The notes under the pieces were generated by a model. That model saw only the letters and a program-made list of their open reading frames with translations, did no database searches and was not told where the DNA came from. A stretch of DNA of 64,000 nucleotides from an uncultured Bacilli bacterium (GTDB lineage Bacteria > Bacillota_I > Bacilli_A > RF39 > UBA660). Positions 54,106-62,596 of the stretch are shown here, in pieces (the stretch's first letter is position 1; every line of letters starts with the position of its first letter). The stretch is taken from assembly GCA_910580185.1 (NCBI GenBank), contig CAJTWC010000002.1, forward strand, positions 62,001-126,000. Direction: 5' to 3'. Both the position numbers and the translations under genes were made by a program.

Positions 54106-54708
54106 ATGCTTATTTTTAACTTAAGGAAAATGGCAAACTTATTATATGATGAATGGGATTTAGCAAAAGAAAAGTCAAAATCCAAAGGTAAAACTTGTGC
54201 CTACATATATTTATTTGAAATCCTTAATGAATCAGAAAAGATAATTATAAAAAAGGAAGATAATAAGTTAGTTGGTTTTGCGGGATATTCAATATGGAAT
54301 TCTAAAAAACATATTATAAGAAAAACATTTTATGGTTTATTAGCTAAACTTTTAATTAATAGTCCACTAGTTAAAAATAAGCAAGCAATATATGATTATA
54401 ATGAAGCATATGATGGTGTCTCATCAGATTTAGAAGACTATTTTGATGGTGAATTAAGTATATTGATAGTTGATAAAAAATATAGAGGTAAAGGCTATGG
54501 TAAAGCCTTGCTAAATAAAATATTTTATTTAGCAAAACAAGATAATATGAAAAATATACAAATTTTATCAGATGAAGCTTGTAATTATCATTTTTATGAA
54601 TTAATGGGATTAAAAAAGATAAAGGAAGTTACAATTCCTATTGGAGAACCAGGCGTTACAAAAGAAAAAAATTATGTATATGAAAAAGTATTTAAAGAAG
54701 GTGAATAG
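54106..54708 (+). CDS. GNAT-family N-acetyltransferase
   Basis: 200 residues. Acetyl-CoA-binding GNAT motif A: LSILIVDKKYRGKGYGKALLNKIFYLAKQ (R-G-x-G-x-A), then DEACNYHFYELMGLKKIKE. Substrate unknown. Ends with TAG one base before the mnmG ATG, so translationally close to it. A TATAAT-like hexamer lies in the preceding 48 bases. Confidence 0.85.
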   Translation: MLIFNLRKMANLLYDEWDLAKEKSKSKGKTCAYIYLFEILNESEKIIIKKEDNKLVGFAGYSIWNSKKHIIRKTFYGLLAKLLINSPLVKNKQAIYDYNEAYDGVSSDLEDYFDGELSILIVDKKYRGKGYGKALLNKIFYLAKQDNMKNIQILSDEACNYHFYELMGLKKIKEVTIPIGEPGVTKEKNYVYEKVFKEGE

Positions 54709-54709
54709 T

Positions 54710-56524
54710 ATGAAATATGACATTATTGTAGTAGGAGCAGGACACGCTGGATGTGAGGCCGCACTTGCGACAGCTAGAATGGGTAAAAAGACTTTACTTA
54801 TAACCATTAATAAAGAAAACATTGCGGATATGCCTTGTAATCCATCTATTGGTGGAAGTGCTAAAGGTATCGTTGTAAGAGAAATAGATGCATTAGGTGG
54901 AGAAATGGGACGTAATGCTGATAAAACATTACTTCAAATAAAGATGCTTAATTCGTCTAAAGGCCCTGCTGTAAGGTCTTTAAGAAGCCAAGCAGATAAA
55001 GTAACATATAAAAAAGAAATGCTAAAAACGTTAGAAGCTACCAATAATTTAACAATTAAAGAAGGGGTAGTTGCAGACTTATTAGTTGATAATAATAAAA
55101 TAACTGGAATTACTACCGAAGATGGAGAAACTATTAATTGTGATGCTTGTATATTAACAACTGGAACTTACTTAAAAGCGGATATATTAGTAGGAGATAA
55201 TAGAACACCAGAAGGGCCACATGGAGAAAAAAGAGCTAACTTCTTAAGTGACAACTTAGAAAAGTTGGGATTTAAGATACTTAGATTAAAAACAGGAACA
55301 CCTCCTAGAATAGAAAGATCATCTATTGATTTTAGTGAATTATCCCGTGAAGATGGTGATGATGAAGAATTAACATTCAGTTTTGATAATACCCTATATT
55401 ATGATTATAAAAACCAAGAACCTTGTTACTTAACTTATACGAATGAACGAACACATAAAATAATAATGGATAACTTAGATAAATCTGCTATGTATGGTGG
55501 GTTCTATGAAAAACTAGGTACTGGTCCTAGATATTGCCCTTCAATAGAAGATAAAGTAGTTCGTTTTAAGGATAAAGAAAGACATCAATTATTCTTAGAA
55601 CCAGAAAGTATGTATTACGATGATATATATTTACAAGGTTTTTCAACTTCTATGCCTCATGATGTTCAAGAAGATATGGTTCATTCTTTAAAAGGATTAG
55701 AACATGCAAAAATATTAAAATATGCATATGCTATTGAATATGATGCAATTGATCCATTACAACTTAAACCTTCACTTGAAACTAAGGTAATAGAAAACTT
55801 ATTTACTGCCGGTCAAATAAATGGAACATCGGGTTATGAAGAAGCTGCAGGTCAAGGTGTAATAGCAGGTATTAACGCTAGTTTAAAACTAGATAATAAA
55901 GATCCGTTAATATTATCAAGAAGTGATGCTTATATTGGTGTTTTAATAGATGATTTAGTAACTAAAGGAACCATAGAACCATATAGATTACTTACTTCTC
56001 GTGCAGAATTTAGATTGCTTTTAAGAAGCGATAACGCTGATTTAAGATTAAGTGAAAAAGCATATAACGTAGGATTACTTAGCGAAGAAAGACATAATAA
56101 GTTATTAAATAAATTAAAACAAATGGAAGAATTAGAAGAAGAAATAAAAACTATTACTTTTCCACAGTATAAATGTAATTTATCTGAATATCTAAAAAGA
56201 CCAGAAGTGAAAATAACAGATTATGTAGATAAATTAAGCAAGACTTATGATAAAGAAGTATTAGAACAAGTTGAAATCAATCATAAATATGAAGGTTATA
56301 TTGCTAAAGCTAAAAAAGAAGCTGAAAAAATGATTAAGTTAGGTAAAAAGCAAATACCAGATGATATTGATTATTCCAAAGTAGACAATTTAGCAACAGA
56401 AGCAAGACAAAAATTAGAAAAGGTAAGACCTAGAACAATAGATCAAGCAACTCGTATTAGTGGTGTTAATCCATCTGATATAGCAATATTAATGGTCTAC
56501 TTAAAGAGGTTTTATAATGAATAA
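54710..56524 (+). CDS. mnmG: tRNA uridine-5-carboxymethylaminomethyl modification enzyme MnmG
   Basis: 604 residues. FAD-binding start YDIIVVGAGHAGCEAALATARMG, NPSIGGSAKGIVVREIDALGGEMG, GTGPRYCPSIEDKVVRF, C-terminal helical domain that docks MnmE. The ATG at 54710 matches the family; the frame is open from 54641 inside the GNAT gene. AAGGTGA as SD. rsmG begins within its last codons. Confidence 0.97.
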   Translation: MKYDIIVVGAGHAGCEAALATARMGKKTLLITINKENIADMPCNPSIGGSAKGIVVREIDALGGEMGRNADKTLLQIKMLNSSKGPAVRSLRSQADKVTYKKEMLKTLEATNNLTIKEGVVADLLVDNNKITGITTEDGETINCDACILTTGTYLKADILVGDNRTPEGPHGEKRANFLSDNLEKLGFKILRLKTGTPPRIERSSIDFSELSREDGDDEELTFSFDNTLYYDYKNQEPCYLTYTNERTHKIIMDNLDKSAMYGGFYEKLGTGPRYCPSIEDKVVRFKDKERHQLFLEPESMYYDDIYLQGFSTSMPHDVQEDMVHSLKGLEHAKILKYAYAIEYDAIDPLQLKPSLETKVIENLFTAGQINGTSGYEEAAGQGVIAGINASLKLDNKDPLILSRSDAYIGVLIDDLVTKGTIEPYRLLTSRAEFRLLLRSDNADLRLSEKAYNVGLLSEERHNKLLNKLKQMEELEEEIKTITFPQYKCNLSEYLKRPEVKITDYVDKLSKTYDKEVLEQVEINHKYEGYIAKAKKEAEKMIKLGKKQIPDDIDYSKVDNLATEARQKLEKVRPRTIDQATRISGVNPSDIAILMVYLKRFYNE

Positions 56525-57218
56525 AGAAGAGTTTATAAGTGCTTTAAAAAACTTAAATATAAACATAACAGATAAAACATTAAATGATTTAGATACTTAT
56601 TATAAAATACTAATAGACTATAATAGTCATACTAATTTAACTAGAATAACAGAGGAAAATGAAGTATATTTAAAACACTTTTATGATAGTTTAACTTTAG
56701 TTAAAGCAATAGATTTGGATAATCAAACCTTACTTGATATAGGTACAGGTGCAGGGTTTCCAGGATTAGTATTGAAAATAGTATTTCCTAATTTAAAAGT
56801 AACTTTAGTAGATTCATTAAATAAAAGAATTACGTTTTTAAAATCAGTTATAGAAAAATTAGGTTTAAAAGATATAGAAGCTATTCATGCTAGAGCAGAA
56901 GAATATGCTTTAGACAAAAGAGAAAGTTTTGATATAGTAACATCAAGGGCGGTTGCAAACATGAGTATGCTATCAGAGTTATGTATTCCGTTTGTAAAAG
57001 ACCATGGATACTTCGTACCAATGAAGGCAGATGCAAATGAAGAATTAAAAGGTGCAAAAAACGCAATAAAAACACTAGGAGGTGTGTTAAAAGATACCAT
57101 TATTTTTGAACTACCTTATGATGCAGGAACAAGAACTCTTATAAAAATAGAAAAACTTGTGAAAACAAGTGTTAAATATCCTAGAAAGTTTAGTGAAATT
57201 AAGAAAAAGCCATTGTAA
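56517..57218 (+). CDS. rsmG: 16S rRNA (guanine527-N7)-methyltransferase RsmG
   Basis: 233 residues. SAM motif LLDIGTGAGFPGLVLKI and TSRAVANMSMLSELCIPFVKDHGYFVPMK match GidB. It modifies G527 of 16S rRNA. ATG overlaps the mnmG stop by 8 bases. In Bacillus noc-soj-spo0J follow here; in this window they do not. Confidence 0.96.
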   Translation: MNKEEFISALKNLNINITDKTLNDLDTYYKILIDYNSHTNLTRITEENEVYLKHFYDSLTLVKAIDLDNQTLLDIGTGAGFPGLVLKIVFPNLKVTLVDSLNKRITFLKSVIEKLGLKDIEAIHARAEEYALDKRESFDIVTSRAVANMSMLSELCIPFVKDHGYFVPMKADANEELKGAKNAIKTLGGVLKDTIIFELPYDAGTRTLIKIEKLVKTSVKYPRKFSEIKKKPL

Positions 57219-57232
57219 TAGTGGCTTTTTTA
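57204..57232 (+). terminator. Intrinsic terminator after rsmG
   Basis: AAAAAGCCAT-TGTAAT-AGTGGCTTTTT. Confidence 0.85.
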
Positions 57233-57266
57233 TTGTATTATTTAATTAAAGATAGGGGATGGCAAT

Positions 57267-58526
57267 ATGTTTGGAAATAACGATCAAAACTCTAATAATA
57301 ATTTTAATAACAATAATAACAACAATAATAATTATAATGGTAATTCTATTATAAATAACAATCAAAACTTTAATAACCCTGGTTATAATGGTATTCCACC
57401 TTTTGAAAATAATAATCAAAATATGGGTTATCAAGGACCTGCGCAAAATCCTTGGACACAGCAAAATATGATGTCTGGTTTTCCAAACCAAGGTATGATG
57501 GAACAATCAGTAGATATTCCACCAATTCTTGATCCAATAAAACCACTTTCAGATACCAAGAATACCGTAGCGCCAAGTATGGATGCATTAAACCCAATGA
57601 ACATAATGCCAGATACATTGCCACCATCACCTCCAATTGAACAGCCAACGCCAGTTGAACAAATGGAAAGCAATAATTTTAATTATAATACTGAATTAAA
57701 TAATAGTCAGTTTAATTCTTTCGAATTAAATACACCTATGAATAATGATTTGAATACTAATGCCTCTTTATCAGAAGAGCAGATAAATAATATGCCATTA
57801 GGTAATGGTCCAATAAATGATTATAATCAGACTTCGGTTGATAAACCTATAGTAGAATCACAAACATCATTTCAGAATTTATCACAACCTATTGAAAATA
57901 ATTATAATAATATATCCTCTAGTTCAATTACTGATAATCAATTTAATTCTACTATATTTAATAATGTTCCACCATTATATCCACAAACGGATCAATCAAA
58001 TATCATGAATTCTCAGGTAGAAAATACTGAAACGCCAACATTAAATCAAATAGACGAAGTTACAAATCAAGGTGCTTCTGATTTTTCACCAATACAGATT
58101 GATGAGCAAGCGCCTCAGGTTAATGAAGAGGAAGAAGATGATGACTCAGATGATACTTCTTCTAACAATGTTGAAATTTCAGATATCAAATTATCAGAAG
58201 ATAATACAAAAGAAGATATAAATGATTTAGGCTTAGATTCAAGCTATACAGAACCAGATATGTTAGAAATTATGGATTTGGAATCATCCGATGAACCACC
58301 AACTTCTATCGAAGAGGTAAGCGAAAATCAAGAAAATACTTTCGAAACAGAAGAAAAAATGATAGAAGATGTAGAGCCAGCTTTAGTAGATACATCTAAT
58401 ATTAAAGAAAATATAGAGAAAATTAAAAGACTTATTGAAGAAATAAAGCATTCAGGAATTAATATTGAATTAGAAGAATTTGATTTTGAAGAAATGTATC
58501 AATTAGTAGTTAAAATAAACAAATAA
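57267..58526 (+). CDS. Asn-rich low-complexity protein with conserved-looking C-terminus
   Basis: 419 residues, no signal or membrane segment. Residues ~1-45 are Asn-rich runs (NNNNNNNN), ~45-280 a Pro/Asn/Gln/Ser-rich disordered stretch, ~280-370 acidic (EEEEDDD), and the last ~45 residues (ENIEKIKRLIEEIKHSGINIELEEFDFEEMYQLVVKINK) look like a folded helical module. Not recognised; acidic, disordered proteins of this type occur as adaptor or segregation factors, but no function can be claimed. Own SD (AGGGG) and terminator. Confidence 0.6.
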   Translation: MFGNNDQNSNNNFNNNNNNNNNYNGNSIINNNQNFNNPGYNGIPPFENNNQNMGYQGPAQNPWTQQNMMSGFPNQGMMEQSVDIPPILDPIKPLSDTKNTVAPSMDALNPMNIMPDTLPPSPPIEQPTPVEQMESNNFNYNTELNNSQFNSFELNTPMNNDLNTNASLSEEQINNMPLGNGPINDYNQTSVDKPIVESQTSFQNLSQPIENNYNNISSSSITDNQFNSTIFNNVPPLYPQTDQSNIMNSQVENTETPTLNQIDEVTNQGASDFSPIQIDEQAPQVNEEEEDDDSDDTSSNNVEISDIKLSEDNTKEDINDLGLDSSYTEPDMLEIMDLESSDEPPTSIEEVSENQENTFETEEKMIEDVEPALVDTSNIKENIEKIKRLIEEIKHSGINIELEEFDFEEMYQLVVKINK

Positions 58527-58551
58527 GGTTATTTATAGTAGCCTTTTTTTG
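58525..58551 (+). terminator. Intrinsic terminator after the Asn-rich gene
   Basis: AAGGTTA-TTTATAG-TAGCCTT then TTTTT. Confidence 0.72.
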
Positions 58552-58588
58552 ATATAATATTAATAATAAAGAAAGGAAAATATATAAT

Positions 58589-59035
58589 ATGAAAATAGGT
58601 ATAGCAAATGATCATAGAGCTTATAAAGTAAAAGAAAAATTAAAAAGGTTATTAGATGACTTTGATATTATTGATTATGGCTGTTATTCTGATGAAAGAA
58701 TAGATTATCCTAAATATGCTTTTATCTTAGGTGATGCCATAGTAAATAATGAAGTTGATTTAGGAATCGTTATGTGTGGTACTGGAATTGGCGTATCAAT
58801 TGCATGTAATAAAGTAAAAGGAATAAGATGTGCAAAAATAGATAATAAAGCTGAAGCAAAGTCTGCAAAAGAACATAATGATGCAAATATTTTAGCATTT
58901 AGTGCACAATCACATACTGCAGAAGAAATAAAAGAAATGATAGATATATTTCTTAATTCGACATTACTTTCAGATCCATGTTATAAAATAAGAATAAAGC
59001 AAGTAGAAAAGTACGAGGAAAATAATGAATATTAA
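58589..59035 (+). CDS. rpiB: Ribose-5-phosphate isomerase B
   Basis: 148 residues, RpiB/LacA family: KIGIANDHRAYKVKEKLK, YPKYAFILGDAI, GIVMCGTGIGVSIACNKVKGIRCAKI with the active-site Cys (MCGTG), and HNDANILAF. Interconverts ribose-5-P and ribulose-5-P. SD AAAGGAA. Overlaps the next gene's start. Confidence 0.94.
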   Translation: MKIGIANDHRAYKVKEKLKRLLDDFDIIDYGCYSDERIDYPKYAFILGDAIVNNEVDLGIVMCGTGIGVSIACNKVKGIRCAKIDNKAEAKSAKEHNDANILAFSAQSHTAEEIKEMIDIFLNSTLLSDPCYKIRIKQVEKYEENNEY

Positions 59036-59222
59036 GCTGATATTATATTGTATTTTCATTCCTTTTAGTATATGGATAATAACATCAACAAACTTAGATA
59101 GAATATTTAAAAAAAATAGTATAATGCAAATACACTGTTTTTACTTAGCATTATCTTTATGTTTATCTTATTTATTAGTAAATTTTTTTATTGATATTTA
59201 TAGTACAATAAGTCTTCTATAA
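59025..59222 (+). CDS. DUF1146 (YwzB-like) small membrane protein
   Basis: 65 residues, two membrane helices (LILYCIFIPFSIWIITS and CFYLALSLCLSYLLVNFFIDIY) separated by NLDRIFKKNS. Pattern fits YwzB, which lies upstream of murA-spoIID in Bacillus; here spoIID follows directly without murA. Function unknown. Overlaps rpiB by 11 bases. Confidence 0.75.
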   Translation: MNIKLILYCIFIPFSIWIITSTNLDRIFKKNSIMQIHCFYLALSLCLSYLLVNFFIDIYSTISLL

Positions 59223-59232
59223 GGAGGATTTT

Positions 59233-60153
59233 ATGAAAAAAATTTTAATTCTTACATTAATAATTATTTTAATACCACTTTTAATAGTTGGAATAGATCA
59301 TAAAGAAGAAATAATATATAAAATAAAATATGGAAGTATAAATAATAAAATAATAAAAGTAAAAAGAATTGATACTGGAAATATTGAAGAAGTACCATTA
59401 GAAAAATATGTACTTGGAGTAGTAGCAGGTGAAATGCCTGCTTCATTTAATATTGAAGCACTAAAAGCCCAAGCGGTAGCTTCAAGAACATATGCTTTAA
59501 AAAAGGCAGAAAGTAATAAAGAATATGATGTAGAAGATAGTACAACTAATCAAGTGTATATAGATGATAATAAGATGAAAGAAAAGTGGAAAGATAATTA
59601 TGATGAACTTTTAAAAAAAATAAAAAATGCGGTAGATGAAACTAAAGGTGAGGTTCTTTTGTATAATAACGAACTAATAGATGCGATGTTTTTTTCTACT
59701 AGTAATGGATATACCGAGAATAGTGATGATGTATTTTCATCTTCTTTGCCATACTTAGTTAGTGTAGAATCTAATTGGGATAAAACTGAATCTCCTGTTT
59801 TTGCTAGTACTAAAGAAGTAACAAAAAAAGAGTTTTTATTTAATTTGGGATTATCAGATAGTAATACTATTGATGTAAATAATATAGAAAGAACTAAAAC
59901 AGGAAGAGTAAAAAATATAACAATTAATAAAAAAGTATTTAAAGGAACAAAAATTAGAAGTATATTTGGTTTAAAATCAACAAGTTTTACTATAAATATT
60001 AAAAATGATGTAGTTACTTTTAATGTAAATGGATATGGTCATGGCGTTGGAATGAGTCAGTATGGCGCAAATGGTATGGCCAAAGAAGGATATAATTATA
60101 AAGAAATATTAAAATATTATTATCAAAATTCAGATATAAAAAAAATAAATTAA
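59233..60153 (+). CDS. spoIID: Stage II sporulation protein D (SpoIID/LytB)
   Basis: 306 residues. N-terminal membrane helix (ILTLIIILIPLLIVGI), SpoIID domain: PLEKYVLGVVAGEMPASFNIEALKAQAVASRTYAL (catalytic Glu), ... NGYGHGVGMSQYGANGMAKEGYNYKEILKYYY. It is a lytic transglycosylase of the engulfment complex. SD AAGGAGG. Followed by spoIIQ, then mbl, as in Bacillus (minus murA, spoIIID). Confidence 0.95.
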   Translation: MKKILILTLIIILIPLLIVGIDHKEEIIYKIKYGSINNKIIKVKRIDTGNIEEVPLEKYVLGVVAGEMPASFNIEALKAQAVASRTYALKKAESNKEYDVEDSTTNQVYIDDNKMKEKWKDNYDELLKKIKNAVDETKGEVLLYNNELIDAMFFSTSNGYTENSDDVFSSSLPYLVSVESNWDKTESPVFASTKEVTKKEFLFNLGLSDSNTIDVNNIERTKTGRVKNITINKKVFKGTKIRSIFGLKSTSFTINIKNDVVTFNVNGYGHGVGMSQYGANGMAKEGYNYKEILKYYYQNSDIKKIN

Positions 60154-60163
60154 TGTATAAAAT

Positions 60164-60193
60164 CTCTCGTTTTGTAAAAACTTAAAATGAGAG
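60164..60193 (+). promoter_or_regulatory. Hairpin covering the spoIIQ ribosome-binding site
   Basis: CTCTCGTTTT (60164-60173), a 10-base loop, AAAATGAGAG (60184-60193): a perfect stem with one G-U pair that takes in the first half of the SD (GAGAGGTGG). Confidence 0.6.
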
Positions 60194-60202
60194 GTGGAAA
60201 AA

Positions 60203-60844
60203 ATGAAAAAGAAAAGATTAAAACCATTTGCAAAAAAAATGGTGGTATTAGTAGCATTACTAGCAGTTGGTATTGGTGTAACAGCTTTGGTAAATAATAA
60301 AACAGTGACGGTTTCTAATATGAGTGATGATTTTACTTATGTAAATGATTATATTTTTGATAGTTATTATCCAGTAGTAAATAATGATGAGAAAGTAATA
60401 AGACCATATACTAGTGAATCAGTAACAATCTATAAAAACTTTTATGATAAAGATGCAACCGAAGAGGAACAAAAAAACTCAATTGTATATCATGAAGGAA
60501 TATATATGCAAAATTCTGGTGTAGATTATAAATCAGAAGAACAATTTGATGTTACATCAGCGTTATCTGGAACTGTAACTAAAATATCGGATGATACTTT
60601 ACTTGGTAAAACAGTTGAGATAAGAAACTCAAACGAAGTAATAACATTATATCAATCATTAAGCGAAGTTTCAGTAAAAAAAGGAGATACAGTTACTCAA
60701 GGTCAAATAATAGGAAAAAGTGGCGCTTGTACTTTAAATGATGAAGTAAAAAATGGTTTGCATTTTGAAATGTATATGAATGGTGGGGTAATCAATCCAG
60801 AAAAATACTATGATAAGTCAGTAAAAGAAATAGTAAATAATTAA
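60203..60844 (+). CDS. spoIIQ: Stage II sporulation protein Q (SpoIIQ), degenerate LytM domain
   Basis: 213 residues. Basic start, membrane helix (MVVLVALLAVGIGVTALV), then an M23/LytM domain (~90-200): GVDYKSEEQFDVTSALSGTVTKI, LLGKTVEIRNSN, KKGDTVTQGQIIGKSG, NGLHFEMYMNGGVINPEKYY. Zinc ligands are degenerate: the HxxxD His is Asn (QNSGVDY) and the first His of HxH is absent (GLHFE), so it is probably not an active peptidase, as in Bacillus SpoIIQ. It would bind SpoIIIAH across the forespore septum. ATG 60203 has GAGAGGTGG upstream; the earlier GTG (60194) lies in the SD. Confidence 0.88.
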   Translation: MKKKRLKPFAKKMVVLVALLAVGIGVTALVNNKTVTVSNMSDDFTYVNDYIFDSYYPVVNNDEKVIRPYTSESVTIYKNFYDKDATEEEQKNSIVYHEGIYMQNSGVDYKSEEQFDVTSALSGTVTKISDDTLLGKTVEIRNSNEVITLYQSLSEVSVKKGDTVTQGQIIGKSGACTLNDEVKNGLHFEMYMNGGVINPEKYYDKSVKEIVNN

Positions 60845-60858
60845 TTGTTTGAACTTAT

Positions 60859-61830
60859 ATGAAATATAAAGATATTGGAATTGATTTAGGAACTACAAAT
60901 ATACTCATATATGTAAAAGGAGAAGGTGTAATACTAAGAGAACCATCAGTAGTAGCTGTAAGTAAAGATAACAATAAAGTTTTAGCAATTGGAACGAACG
61001 CTTATGAAATGCTTGGTAGAACTCCTGGGTGTGTTACTACAATAAAGCCTTTAAAAGATGGTGTTATAGCAGATTTTGATAAAACGGAGATAATGTTAGA
61101 TTATTTTATAAAAAAAATAATGGGAAAAAGCTTCTTCGTTAAACCAAGAGTGTTAATTTGTTGTCCTTCAAATATAACTCAAGTTGAAAAAAACGCAATA
61201 AAAGAAGTAGCAGAAAGAACAGGGGCAAAGAAAGTATACCTAGAAGAGGAACCAAAAGTTGCGGCAATAGGCGCTGGCTTAGAAGTTGGACTACCAAGTG
61301 GTAATATGGTTATAGATATAGGAGGAGGAACTACCGATATAGCAGTAATTAGCTTAGATGGAATAGTATATAGTGAATCTTTAAAAGTTGGTGGAAATAA
61401 ATTTGATGATGATATAATCAAATTTATTAAATCTAAATATAAACTATTAATTGGTGAAGTAACTGCAGAGCAAATAAAAATAAACATAGGTACAGTTGGT
61501 AATAAAGAAAAAGAAATGAAAGTGATGGGAAGAGATCTTTTAACAGGATTACCACAAACAATAACTATAAAATCACAAGAGATAAAAGAAGCATTCAAAA
61601 GTAGTGTGGATATGATAATTCATGCCGCTAAAGTTGTATTAGAAAAGATATCACCCGAGTTATCAGCAGATATAATTTCAAAAGGGATTGTATTAACGGG
61701 AGGCGGTGCACTATTAGATGGTATTGATAAGCTTATAGAAAAAGAGTTAAAAGTATCAACTAAAATAGCTGAAGATCCATTAACTTGTGTGGTAAAAGGT
61801 ACAGGAATTATATTAGAAAATCTAGTATAA
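60859..61830 (+). CDS. mbl: Rod-shape determining protein Mbl/MreB
   Basis: 323 residues. Actin fold: DIGIDLGTTNILIYVKGEGVILREPSVVAV, phosphate 1; VIDIGGGTTDIAVISLDG (phosphate 2), GIVLTGGGALLDGID (adenosine). Directs the lateral-wall machinery. The place after spoIID-spoIIQ points to Mbl. The start has no good SD (GAACTTAT before ATG); it may rely on coupling or proximity to spoIIQ. Confidence 0.95.
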   Translation: MKYKDIGIDLGTTNILIYVKGEGVILREPSVVAVSKDNNKVLAIGTNAYEMLGRTPGCVTTIKPLKDGVIADFDKTEIMLDYFIKKIMGKSFFVKPRVLICCPSNITQVEKNAIKEVAERTGAKKVYLEEEPKVAAIGAGLEVGLPSGNMVIDIGGGTTDIAVISLDGIVYSESLKVGGNKFDDDIIKFIKSKYKLLIGEVTAEQIKINIGTVGNKEKEMKVMGRDLLTGLPQTITIKSQEIKEAFKSSVDMIIHAAKVVLEKISPELSADIISKGIVLTGGGALLDGIDKLIEKELKVSTKIAEDPLTCVVKGTGIILENLV

Positions 61831-61858
61831 AGGAAATTCGTTTGAATTTCTTTTTTTA
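61831..61858 (+). terminator. Intrinsic terminator after mbl
   Basis: GAAATTC-GTTT-GAATTTC then TTTTTTT. Confidence 0.85.
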
Positions 61859-61885
61859 TGTTATAATTAAAATAAGGTGATGCTA

Positions 61886-62596
61886 GTGATAAATTTTATA
61901 ATGTGTGATGATAATAGGTATGTAAGGGATTTAAATGAGAAAATAATCTCAAAAATTGCAATGCCATATGATTTTAATTATACTGTCCACTCTTTTGAAG
62001 GGTATAATTCAGGATTAAAGAAATTAATAAATAAACCTTCTGATATAAAGATTTATATATTAGATTTGGAGTTACCTGGCAAAAGTGGATTAGATATTGC
62101 AAGAGAAATAAGAAAAGTAGATTGGGATAGCATAATAATCATATTAACTAGCCACGATGAATTAGAACTCAAATTATTAAAAGAGAAATTATTGATATTA
62201 GATTTTATTTCTAAATTTGATGATTATGAGAATAGACTAAAAGAAACTGTTAACATGGTAATTAATAAATTAGACTCAAAAAAGATGGTAAATTTCAAAT
62301 CTAAAAGAGAGTTACACCATGTACTATTAAATAATATTTATTACATATATAAAGATAATTATTCAGATAAAAGTATAATAATGACAAATGATAATGAGTT
62401 TCCAGTAAATGAATCTTTAACAAATTTAATCAAAAGATTAGATAATAGGTTTTATCAAACACATAGAGCATGTTATGTTAATCTTGATAAGATAGATAGT
62501 GTAGATTTTAAAAATAGTGTAATTTATTTTGATAACAATACTTCTACAGATTACCTATCTAGAAACAATAAAAAGGGATTGAGGGATAGGTTATGA
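61886..62596 (+). CDS. AgrA-type LytTR response regulator
   Basis: 236 residues. Receiver domain: FIMCDDN (acidic pocket), YILDLELPGKSGLDIAREI (phospho-Asp), ILTSHDE (Ser/Thr) and FISKFDD (Lys). C-terminal LytTR DNA-binding domain (~135-235): VLLNNIYYIYKDNY, QTHRACYVNLDKIDSV. The start is the GTG at 61886 (INFIMCDD), with AAGGTG upstream; the frame's GTG at 61877 is in the SD. TATAAT at 61862-61867. Overlaps agrC by 4 bases. Controls target genes of a peptide signal. Confidence 0.93.
   Translation: MINFIMCDDNRYVRDLNEKIISKIAMPYDFNYTVHSFEGYNSGLKKLINKPSDIKIYILDLELPGKSGLDIAREIRKVDWDSIIIILTSHDELELKLLKEKLLILDFISKFDDYENRLKETVNMVINKLDSKKMVNFKSKRELHHVLLNNIYYIYKDNYSDKSIIMTNDNEFPVNESLTNLIKRLDNRFYQTHRACYVNLDKIDSVDFKNSVIYFDNNTSTDYLSRNNKKGLRDRL

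Noticed and set aside
57246..57673. Minus-strand open frames opposite the Asn-rich gene
   Set aside because: Low-complexity AT-rich sequence gives chance open frames on the other strand; no SD and no recognisable protein.
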